A stretch of 11,435 nt of DNA from Opitutaceae bacterium UBA3033 (lineage in GTDB: Bacteria > Verrucomicrobiota > Verrucomicrobiia > Opitutales > Opitutaceae). The stretch covers positions 1 through 11,435 of the forward strand of contig DFDG01000188.1 in assembly GCA_002367815.1 (NCBI GenBank), given 5' to 3'. Position numbers and translations under genes: made by a program. Every line of letters starts with the position of its first letter. Position 1 is the stretch's first letter. Below are positions 1 through 6,223 of this stretch, piece by piece. The notes beneath the pieces are model-generated. The model saw nothing but the letters and a program-made list of their open reading frames with translations. It had not been told where the DNA came from and made no database searches.

Positions 1-1198
1 TGATAATCTGGTCACCCGGTCGCACCGGCTTGCGGAATTTCACTTTGTCGGCGCTCATGAAAAAAGCCGTGCGGCCGGCTTGGCCGGTTCTACGCAACAT
101 GATGATGCCCGCAGCCTGTGCCATGGCTTCGAGTTGCAACACGCCTGGCATAACCGGGTTGCTGGGAAAATGGCCCGAGAAATACGGTTCGTTGATTGTT
201 ACGTTTTTGATCGCGACCAATTCATCATCCCCGATGAACTCCACTACCCGATCGATCATGACAAACGGGTAACGATGTGGGATCGTGTCAAGAATCCGGC
301 GAATATCCAATGAGGTCTCTGTGGCCATCACCGTGGCCGGACGTGGTTTCTTTTTACGTCCTTTCTTGAGCTCCTGCAACTTTTCAAAAAGCGCCTTGGT
401 CAGTTCCGCATTGATCGCATGCCCCGGACGCGTGGCCACGATATGGGCTTTCAACGGCATGCCCAAAAGCACGATGTCGCCCACGATATCAAGGATCTTG
501 TGGCGCACGAATTCATCCTTAAACCGCAACGGCTCCTTGGAGATGATTTTGTCGCCCTTGATCACCACGGCGCAGTCGAGCGACCCACCCTTGATCTTAC
601 CTCGTTTCAACAATTCCTCAATGTCCTCGTAGATTGTGAAGGTGCGCGCGGCCGCAATCTGCGTGATATAAGTATCCGGATCGATCGAGAGGGATAAGTG
701 CTGAGTGTGGATACCGCGGTTGTCCGCCGAGGTGCAGGAAATTTTTAATTCGTCACAAGGTAGCGCGATAATAGAGGAATCTCCACGTGTCACAGAAATT
801 GGCGCATCAAGGGTAAAATATTCCCTCTCCTTGTCCTGTTCAATCGGCTCTGCCTCAAGAATCATGTTCACGTAGGGCTTGGCTGATCCATCCATGATAG
901 GGGGTTCCGAGGCATTCATCTCGATGACGACATTATCCACGCCGCAGCCGCTCAAAGCACTGAGCACATGCTCAACCGTGTGAATTTTCGCATGGCCATT
1001 CTGGATAGTGGTCGAGCGCACCAAGTCGGTGACCTGATCCACCAGAGGCTTGAGCTCGGGAGCCCCATTGAGATCGATGCGCCTGAAGACGATCCCGTGA
1101 TCGGCCGGGGCGGGTTTTAGGGTGAGAGTAACGGCTTCGCCCGTGTGGAGGGCTTTGCCTTGAATAGATATCTCACGCGCAAGGGTGCGTTGTTTCAT
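1..1198 (-). CDS. lpxC-fabZ: Bifunctional UDP-3-O-acyl-GlcNAc deacetylase / 3-hydroxyacyl-ACP dehydratase (LpxC-FabZ fusion), 3' end missing
   Basis: My reading of the reverse strand gives 399 residues from an ATG at 1198-1196, open to the window edge. An in-frame TAA lies two codons upstream, so this start is firm, although there is no clear Shine-Dalgarno. Residues 1 to about 275 are LpxC, the zinc deacetylase that commits to lipid A synthesis: HTVEH carries E76 and H77, and FKDEFVRHKILD carries the zinc ligands H233 and D237. A basic linker (about 278-286) leads into FabZ, the dehydratase of fatty acid elongation. FabZ is recognised by PHRYPF (about 307-312) and the catalytic pair H343 and E357 in GHFPSNPVMPGVLQLE, spaced 14 residues apart as in E. 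coli FabZ. The fusion places two enzymes competing for 3-hydroxyacyl-ACP on one chain; it is known in Bacteroidota, Verrucomicrobiota and relatives. The FabZ C-terminus lies outside the window. In such genomes lpxA often follows, which cannot be checked here. Confidence 0.97.
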   Translation of the reverse strand, partial: MKQRTLAREISIQGKALHTGEAVTLTLKPAPADHGIVFRRIDLNGAPELKPLVDQVTDLVRSTTIQNGHAKIHTVEHVLSALSGCGVDNVVIEMNASEPPIMDGSAKPYVNMILEAEPIEQDKEREYFTLDAPISVTRGDSSIIALPCDELKISCTSADNRGIHTQHLSLSIDPDTYITQIAAARTFTIYEDIEELLKRGKIKGGSLDCAVVIKGDKIISKEPLRFKDEFVRHKILDIVGDIVLLGMPLKAHIVATRPGHAINAELTKALFEKLQELKKGRKKKPRPATVMATETSLDIRRILDTIPHRYPFVMIDRVVEFIGDDELVAIKNVTINEPYFSGHFPSNPVMPGVLQLEAMAQAAGIIMLRRTGQAGRTAFFMSADKVKFRKPVRPGDQII

Positions 1199-1402
1199 AC
1201 GTTATGTGGTCGCAGTTTCCCGATGTGTCGGCAAATGACAAGTTTCAGATAGCCAGACCGATAAAAACGTTTGGGAGACATATTCCAACATCTGAGAAGG
1301 CTAATCCAAATTCCCTAAAACCTGACTGCTTGACCTAGGCAGGAGCGTTTCTTAATGCATTACCCTTTCGCCCATCACCAACGTCTTTAGAAACTCAATC
1401 AC
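1199..1402. promoter_or_regulatory. Divergent intergenic region between lpxC-fabZ and efp
   Basis: This 204-base spacer must hold the promoters of both divergent genes. On the + strand TTGACC (1330-1335) resembles a -35 box, but the hexamer 17 bases later (TAATGC, 1353-1358) is a poor -10. On the - strand a TTGTCA sequence also lacks a convincing -10 partner. No ribosome binding site is obvious before either ATG, which is common where strong Shine-Dalgarno sequences are little used. No hairpin or repeat stands out. That promoters are present is inference; their exact places are uncertain. Confidence 0.35.
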
Positions 1403-1960
1403 ATGCCATCAGCCAACGATATCCGCAGGGGTCAGGTAATTAAATTTCACGGAGAGCCACACCTCGTCATGGAAATGACGCACCGCACCCCGGGCAACTT
1501 ACGGGCTTTTGTGCAGATAAAAATGCGCAATCTACGCTACGGGAAGGCGCTTGATCAGCGTTTCACCTCTACCGAAACGGTCGAAATCCTCTCGACCGAC
1601 CGACGCACTTTGGAATTTAGCTACGAAGACCGTGGCACCTTTGCCTTCATTGACCCAGAGACCTTTGATCAAATCGAGTTCTCCTCCGAGGCTATCGGTG
1701 ATCTCAAAAACTACCTCGCGACCGGTTGCAAAGCCGACATTCTCTTTGTTGACGGTATGGCCCTGAGCATTGATTTGCCCGGCACCGTGGAGCTGAAAGT
1801 AGTCGAAAGCGCTGATGGCATAAAAGGTGACACGGCGAGTAATGTGCAAAAACCAGCCAAAATGGAAACGGGTCTGGTCGTCCAAGTGCCTCTTTTCATC
1901 AAGGAAGGCGAAATCATCAAGGTTAACTCCACTGATGGCAGTTACCTGGGGCGCGCCTAA
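1403..1960 (+). CDS. efp: Elongation factor P with Asn at the tip position
   Basis: The 185-residue product has the usual EF-P length and three-domain layout: an N-terminal KOW-like domain (about 1-62) and two OB-fold domains (about 65-125 and 128-185). The C-terminal signature is visible as TGLVVQVPLFIKEGE, ending in TDGSYLGRA. EF-P enters the ribosomal E site and rescues ribosomes stalled on polyproline, acting through a loop in domain I. Aligned to E. coli EF-P (offset of two residues), the loop reads TPGNLRAF, so the position of modified Lys34 is Asn32. That fits neither the EpmA lysylation (Lys) nor the EarP rhamnosylation (Arg) system, and no modification enzyme gene is present in the window. 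The gene is divergent from lpxC-fabZ and convergent with the carbonic anhydrase gene. Identification is very secure; the modification state is inference. Confidence 0.97.
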   Translation: MPSANDIRRGQVIKFHGEPHLVMEMTHRTPGNLRAFVQIKMRNLRYGKALDQRFTSTETVEILSTDRRTLEFSYEDRGTFAFIDPETFDQIEFSSEAIGDLKNYLATGCKADILFVDGMALSIDLPGTVELKVVESADGIKGDTASNVQKPAKMETGLVVQVPLFIKEGEIIKVNSTDGSYLGRA

Positions 1961-1986
1961 ACTGCATCGAAAATCCCAGATCATTA

Positions 1987-2005
1987 CCCTCGGTTAGTCC
2001 GAGGG
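1987..2005. terminator. 7-bp hairpin between convergent efp and carbonic anhydrase genes
   Basis: CCCTCGG (1987-1993) and CCGAGGG (1999-2005) form a perfect 7-bp stem with a five-base loop, 26 bases after the efp stop. No T-run follows on either strand, so it is not a textbook intrinsic terminator. It could still act as a bidirectional RNA 3'-end or mRNA-protecting hairpin for two converging transcripts. The stem is seen directly; the role is inference. Confidence 0.45.
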
Positions 2006-2009
2006 GGAG

Positions 2010-2095
2010 GGCTGGTTGTGGGCAGAGAAATGATCAAAACTGCCGGGGACCGCTCTGGAGCAGGACATTGACTCACCCACTCCAGCGGACCAGCC
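2010..2095. other. Possible three-way-junction structured element in the efp / carbonic anhydrase spacer
   Basis: Three stems nest neatly. P1 pairs GGCTGGT (2010-2016) with ACCAGCC (2089-2095). P2 pairs GGCAG (2021-2025) with CTGCC (2040-2044). P3 pairs CCGCT plus GGAG (2050-2054 and 2057-2060, with a CT bulge) with CTCC plus AGCGG (2080-2088). P1 and P3 abut on the 3' side with no gap, and the other junction strands are four and five bases. The 7-bp outer stem recalls a tRNA acceptor, but the arms and loops do not fit a tRNA and no T-loop motif is present. It may be a structured 3' UTR, a small RNA or chance. The fold is drawn by eye, without an energy calculation. Confidence 0.3.
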
Positions 2096-2106
2096 ATCCG
2101 ACCAAT

Positions 2107-2760
2107 TTACTTTTCTGAACCAAGGGCAGCCACGGCAGTCCGGTAGGCCACGTCCAAACCACTGGTGGAATTCACCGATATTTTGAGGTCCCGCAAATGG
2201 CCATCCTCCAAGCCGTAAATCCAGCCGTGGATAGTCAATTCCTGACCTTTGGCCCATGCGTCTTGTGCGATCGTGGTCAGGCAAACATTATTCACCTGTT
2301 CGATGACATTGAGTTCACATAAGCGAGCACTCTGGGCCACTCCCTCGTCAATGCCACAGAGACAGGCTTCATGCTTGATTTTAACATCCTGGACATGGCG
2401 GAGCCAGTTATCGGCGAGACCCACCCGTTTGCATTCCATTACAGCCTGCACGCCTCCACAACCGTAGTGACCGACTACCATGATGTGTTTCACTTTGAGC
2501 ACATCGACCGCAAATTGAATGACCGAAAGGCAATTCAGGTCGGTGTGCACCACTACATTGGCAATGTTGCGGTGAACAAACACTTCGCCGGGTGAGAGAC
2601 CGATGATTTCGTTGGCCGGCACGCGACTGTCCGAGCAGCCAATCCAAAGGTATTCCGGAGTCTGTTGCTGCGAAAGTTTCAAGAAAAACTCAGGATCAAT
2701 ATTCTGAATGCGCTTCGCCCAAGCCCGATTCGATGCAAAGAGATGACCGAGTACTTCCAT
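2107..2760 (-). CDS. can: Beta-class (type II) carbonic anhydrase
   Basis: This 217-residue protein interconverts CO2 and bicarbonate in the cytoplasm, supplying bicarbonate to carboxylases. It keeps E. coli Can numbering almost exactly: zinc ligands C42, H98 and C101, with the D44-R46 dyad in CSDSR and the second motif GHYGCGG. The residues that form the non-catalytic bicarbonate pocket of allosteric type II enzymes are also present: W39, R64 and a Tyr at 182 in HGWIYG (E. coli Tyr181). This predicts bicarbonate- and pH-dependent switching, as in the E. coli and Haemophilus enzymes. No signal peptide is visible. The gene stands alone, convergent with efp and divergent from the yebC-family gene. 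The nearest upstream ATG is out of frame, which supports the start at 2760. Confidence 0.96.
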   Translation of the reverse strand: MEVLGHLFASNRAWAKRIQNIDPEFFLKLSQQQTPEYLWIGCSDSRVPANEIIGLSPGEVFVHRNIANVVVHTDLNCLSVIQFAVDVLKVKHIMVVGHYGCGGVQAVMECKRVGLADNWLRHVQDVKIKHEACLCGIDEGVAQSARLCELNVIEQVNNVCLTTIAQDAWAKGQELTIHGWIYGLEDGHLRDLKISVNSTSGLDVAYRTAVAALGSEK

Positions 2761-2865
2761 GGGCTGCCATGTTTTGCAGCGTCACCACGTTGTCCACTCT
2801 GAATAATGCCAAGTGAGCTACGATTCCGCATTGCCTGTCAGTCAAGCGGCAGATAGCTCAGCTGC
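2761..2865. promoter_or_regulatory. Divergent spacer between carbonic anhydrase and yebC-family genes
   Basis: This 105-base spacer separates two diverging start codons, so both promoters should lie in it or just inside the genes. I see TTGACT on the - strand (within 2841-2850) but no good -10 at the right distance, and no Shine-Dalgarno before either ATG. No inverted repeat of note was found. Confidence 0.3.
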
Positions 2866-3597
2866 ATGGGACGCCAATGGCTGCACGCAAAACGCGCAAT
2901 TGTTAATGAAAGAAAAAGCAAAATCTCTGGTAAAATAACCAAGGAGATCACGGTCGCGGCCAAATTAGGCGGACCCGATACCATGGCCAATGCACGGCTG
3001 TTCGCGGCAGTTGAAAAGGCGCGCAAAGCGAGTGTCACTCGCGATGTCATCGAACGTGCGATTGCAAAAGGTGCCGGTATCGGGGGGGATAAATCATCAT
3101 TGGAGCACATCGTATTCGAGGGATATGCCCCCCATAAAGTGCCAGTAATCGTGGAAGTATTCACTGACAATCATCAGCGAACCGCGCCCGAAATGAGGGT
3201 CTTATTCCGCAATGGCTCTCTCGGTCATACCGGAAGTAACAAATTCCTTTTTGATCAAGTGGGTCTTGTTGAAGCCTACAACCCGGAACCAACCATCGAT
3301 TGCGAAGCCATCGCCATCGAAGCCGGGGCCAACGACTTTGCGTTGTTGCACGCAGACCAGAATGATGACATTCCGGAAGACCAGACCGGAGTGCGTTTCA
3401 TAACTGAACGCGCCGACGTCCATTCAGTATCAACTTGGCTGAAAGATAATGGATGGTCTGTCGTCACCAGTGAACTGGGCTACGCGGCCAAATCCTTTCC
3501 GGAATTGAACGATGTGCAGCGAAACGAAGTGGGCGAATTCCTCCAGGCCATCGACGATCACGATGATGTGCAGCGAGTGTGGGCGGCATTAAAATAA
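2866..3597 (+). CDS. yebC: YebC/TACO1 family protein (ribosome-associated / transcriptional regulator family)
   Basis: The 243 residues match the family's usual length of about 240-250. Landmarks are the N-terminal MGRQW (compare GRKW in the E. coli YeeN branch), KITKEITVAAK (about 24-34), the helix ending in DVIERAIAKGAG, EGYAP, and the mid-protein GSLGHTGSNKFLFDQ, where classical YebC has GG-L...GSV-W-F. The C-terminus is acidic (DDHDDVQRVW), as in the family. YebC proteins were first described as transcription regulators; more recent work places some members on the ribosome, where they relieve stalling at proline stretches, an interesting overlap with nearby EF-P. The first 20 residues differ from the common MAGHSKW form, so this is a YeeN-like or divergent branch. 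The ATG at 2866 fits the family start. The role in this organism is inference. Confidence 0.9.
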   Translation: MGRQWLHAKRAIVNERKSKISGKITKEITVAAKLGGPDTMANARLFAAVEKARKASVTRDVIERAIAKGAGIGGDKSSLEHIVFEGYAPHKVPVIVEVFTDNHQRTAPEMRVLFRNGSLGHTGSNKFLFDQVGLVEAYNPEPTIDCEAIAIEAGANDFALLHADQNDDIPEDQTGVRFITERADVHSVSTWLKDNGWSVVTSELGYAAKSFPELNDVQRNEVGEFLQAIDDHDDVQRVWAALK

Positions 3598-3700
3598 AAT
3601 CGGGTCAACCAACCCCTAAATCGAAAGCTGTCGCTAATTATCGCATGTCTCGATGAATGTGTATTTAACTAGAGCGTCGTAACCAAACCCACACCCAATT

Positions 3701-3937
3701 ATGTCCACTCCCCACATCGCCCAAAAATCCCCTTACGTTAAGAAAATGCCGGCTGGCACCTACTGGTGGTGCGCGTGCGGATTATCCAAAGACCAGCCCC
3801 TTTGCGACGGCTCCCACAAAGGCAGCGGTTTTGCGCCCAAGAAAGTAGAATTCACTGAAGAGAAAACGGTGGCATGGTGCGGTTGCAAAAACTCGGCTAA
3901 TGGCGCCCATTGCGATGGTTCGCATAAAAACCTGTAG
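3701..3937 (+). CDS. Tandem CDGSH-type iron-sulfur protein
   Basis: This 78-residue protein has two CDGSH (zf-CDGSH) units, each predicted to hold one [2Fe-2S] cluster through three Cys and one His. Unit one uses C24, C26, C35 and H39; unit two uses C60, C62, C71 and H75. Both follow the C-x-C-x8-CDGSH pattern seen in small soluble bacterial members and in the tandem mitochondrial form (CISD3/Miner2). There is no membrane anchor or signal peptide, so it should be cytoplasmic. Such clusters are redox-active and labile, and the family is linked to electron or cluster transfer; the specific partner is unknown. It lies 103 bases after the yebC-family gene on the same strand, so co-transcription is possible but not required. 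A short weak hairpin (CGGT/ACCG followed by TTTT, about 3949-3966) might end its transcript. Confidence 0.93.
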   Translation: MSTPHIAQKSPYVKKMPAGTYWWCACGLSKDQPLCDGSHKGSGFAPKKVEFTEEKTVAWCGCKNSANGAHCDGSHKNL

Positions 3938-4048
3938 GCTCTAGGATCGGTAGTCGACCGGTTTTGAATACTTTTGTTACATCCCGAGACTTGCTGCTAC
4001 TTGATCGCAAGTGTGGCTTGGGCCAAGCATAAACAAGCTTTTCAGCAG

Positions 4049-4886
4049 ATGAGTGATTCCCCGACATCCACCCTACGTCACCGATCTACAGCACGACTCT
4101 GCAGTTTGGGGTTGGTGACAATATTGGCACTCCTTACCTTCATAGCTGGTACAATCATTGTGGAATTTCCGGGCTTTGCCAATGCGAGTGTACTTTCGCT
4201 ACAGGCAGACGCCACGATCTTCATCGTCAATGGTGAATCTGTGCTGCGATAGGTTTCGAACCCGGCTTTTCAATTTCGCATCACCAATGCTGGCGGTATC
4301 AGTGACGGGACTCAATCGGAAGGGGGAGATGGTGACACGTTCATCGTTCAAGACGAAGCAGTCAATGCAGTGGGCAGCGCAGGTATTGCTCTTGGTATCG
4401 GAGGCATCCCACCCAGCATTGCAGTCGAATTCGATACCTGCAGAAACAGTGCGAGGTAAGTTCCAATCATGTGGGTATTGATGTGAATGGTAATTACAAC
4501 TCGGTGGCCACAGCCGACATCGCCTCGGTTTTCGATTCTGGCGTCCGGTTGGATAGTTCGACTTCCATCGCCACCACCTGAACCGCTTGGATTGACTATA
4601 ATGGTTCCACTTTTGAAGTGCGCCTCAACAACAATGATGCGCGACCCACCAATCCGTTGCTTAGTCACACCATAGATTTGGTCACCACTTTGGACCCATC
4701 CAGCACCTATATCGGTTTCACCTCATCGACCGGTTCAGCCTACGGCAACTATGACATCATCAACTGGGCTTACTCGGACGCGTTTGTTTCCGGTGGGATC
4801 AGTCCGGTGCCTGAAGCATCCACCCTGACCGTGCTGGGGTTGAGCTGCGCGGACTGACCACTTGGTGGAAGCATCGGCGAGCCTGA
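4049..4886 (+). pseudogene. Decayed L-type lectin domain protein with PEP-CTERM sorting signal
   Basis: Reading across three frames restores a secreted lectin. The start (ATG 4049) gives a basic stretch and a hydrophobic segment ending in FANAS, a signal peptide. The lectin core then shows FQFRITNAGG, GIGGIPPSIAVEFDT, NHVGIDVNGN, TAWIDYNGS, and YIGFTSSTGSAYGNYDI, typical of legume-like L-type lectins in PEP-CTERM proteins. The C-terminus has VPEAS, a short hydrophobic run and, in a different frame, a basic tail WWKHRRA ending at 4884-4886. Lesions seen: TAG at 4250-4252; a frame change near 4457-4462 (next to a TAA); TGA at 4579-4581, where homologues have Trp (TGG to TGA); and a frame change near 4843-4847 within the sorting helix. 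The stretch before FQFRIT looks shorter than expected, so an internal deletion is likely. In life it would have been exported and sorted by an exosortase. It is convergent with, and seven bases from, the broken rlmI. Confidence 0.85.
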
Positions 4887-4893
4887 TGTATTT

Positions 4894-6114
4894 TTACCCT
4901 ACTCTGGCCCAGAGGACTTTAAGGTAACGGCTTTCCAGACAGTTGGAAAATACGGGATGATCTGCTCCCGGGCCGGTGCGATCGAGAAATTGTGAACGAC
5001 GATCCAACCGGTGGGCCGCCTTGATGACATGCGCTTCAAAGTCCTCGAGGCTCAACAAACCTGAACACGAGCAGGTCACAAATATCCCGCCCGGTTTAAC
5101 GAGGCTGATCGAAAGCAAATTCAGGTCTTCATATTTTTGGCGACCCTCCCAATTGCCCGCCACGTCGCGGGTAAAAATAAACTTCGGCGGATCAAGCATC
5201 ACCACATCCCATTTCTCCCCGTTCTGTTGCATCTGCCGGGCTTAAGCAAAAGCATCGGCATGCACGAACTTGATGCGGGCCTGATTCAGATTGGCATTGC
5301 GCTTGGCTTGCGCGATCGCGACTTCGTCGAGATCAACTCCAGTCACCTCCGCGGCGCCGGCGGTTATCTTGGCATTGATGGAAAATCCAGCGGTGTAACA
5401 ACAAAGATCGAGCACTCGCGCGTCCCTGGTGAAACGGGTAAATGCCTTGCGGTTTTCACGCTGGTCGCAGAAAAATCCCGTTTTATGGCCTTCGGCAAAA
5501 TCCACTTCGTAACGGATGCCATGCTCTCGGATTTTTACTTTATTCGGTGCCGCGGCATTTGTTTCGTTGAAGGTGGATGGCTTGATCCCTTCCAGACTGC
5601 CCAGATTGTGATCGACATGCACCCGGGTAAACTTGGTTCCGGCCAATTAGTGCAACAAGGGCAACCACTTGGGCAGTCGGTGCGCCATACCCAGAGAATA
5701 TATTTCGCAAAATAACGTGTCGCCGTAACGGTCGATCGTCAGGCCGCTCATGCCATCGCCATCGGAGTTAAGCAACCGGTAAGCATCACTAGTTTCATCC
5801 AATTTGAAAATATCACGTCGCAACGCCACGGCCCTTCGAATCGCGTTTTCAAAATAGATTTCATCCAATGGCAAGTCGCCGTGTGCGACAACGCGCAGGG
5901 GAATTTTGACTCGTGGATTAAATAATCCTATACCAGCCCGTTCACCAACCTTGTCGTAAACATTAACGAGATCCCCCGGCCGCGCATCCGAGGAGACTTA
6001 CCTGAGCAATCGCGGAAATATCGCCGGTTGAAACGAGAAATATTTCAACTGCGCCCAAGGCTTCGGCCAAGAGCTACGGTCAATGGAGGTGGATATCGGC
6101 TTTTCGTCGGCCAT
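4894..6114 (-). pseudogene. rlmI: Class I SAM-dependent rRNA methyltransferase, RlmI family, broken by three in-frame TAA codons
   Basis: One reading frame from ATG 6114-6112 to TAA 4896-4894 encodes 406 codons, close to the 396 of E. coli RlmI, which makes m5C1962 in 23S rRNA. The order is an N-terminal PUA-like part (ARPGDLVNVYDK), an EEHG-like region (IREHGIRYEVDF), GHKTGFFCDQR, the SAM-binding motif VLDLCCYTAGF, the catalytic motif VMLDPPKF and the Cys motif TCSCSGLL, ending with ADHPVF and LKVLW. Three TAA codons interrupt it at 6000-5998 (codon 39), 5649-5647 (codon 156) and 5244-5242 (codon 291). The second falls between LPLLH and LAGTKF and the third in DAFA-ARQM, where homologues have sense codons. 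There is no frameshift: the family match continues in the same frame after each stop. An earlier ATG at 6198 is possible, but MADEKP at 6114 gives the natural length. None of the resulting fragments holds a complete enzyme. Confidence 0.88.
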
Positions 6115-6223
6115 ACCCCTGCATGGTCGAGACTGGGCACACAGGCAAGCCGCACCAAAATATGACTCGATTAGGCTAATACAATATTGCGCCTGCAAAA
6201 GTGATGCCTAGGTCTACGGATCG

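Noticed and set aside
30..697. Plus-strand open frames over the lpxC-fabZ region
   Set aside because: They are shadows of the intact minus-strand gene, whose catalytic motifs are unmistakable.
1330..1358. Sigma-70 promoter for efp (TTGACC, 17 bases, TAATGC)
   Set aside because: The -10 hexamer matches at only two positions, so it is mentioned in the spacer entry but not called as a promoter.
2010..2095. tRNA-like cloverleaf with a 7-bp acceptor-like stem
   Set aside because: The inner arms have the wrong lengths on both strands, no T-loop sequence is present, and no CCA or sensible anticodon arm can be drawn.
3666..3675. TTAACTAGAG before the CDGSH gene, repeated near 11204-11213 before argS, as a shared promoter motif
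   Set aside because: A 10-base match between two places in a window this size is expected many times by chance, and the flanking bases and distances to the starts differ.
4453..4462. AGGTAAGT at the lectin frame break, and the same octamer on the minus strand at the first rlmI stop (about 5995-6002), resembling a splice donor
   Set aside because: Both contain TAA stops by chance, there is no matching acceptor or intron-sized insert, and the protein match resumes immediately. An octamer shared twice in 11 kb is expected by chance.
5137..5715. A 192-residue plus-strand open frame inside the broken rlmI region
   Set aside because: It has no recognisable family pattern, while the antisense frame matches RlmI throughout. 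Its length reflects antisense composition.
4894..6114. Stop-codon reassignment or programmed readthrough of TAA
   Set aside because: TAA serves as the true terminator of several intact genes in the same window, no repeated readthrough context is visible at the three sites, and the neighbouring gene is decayed too. Pseudogenisation is simpler.
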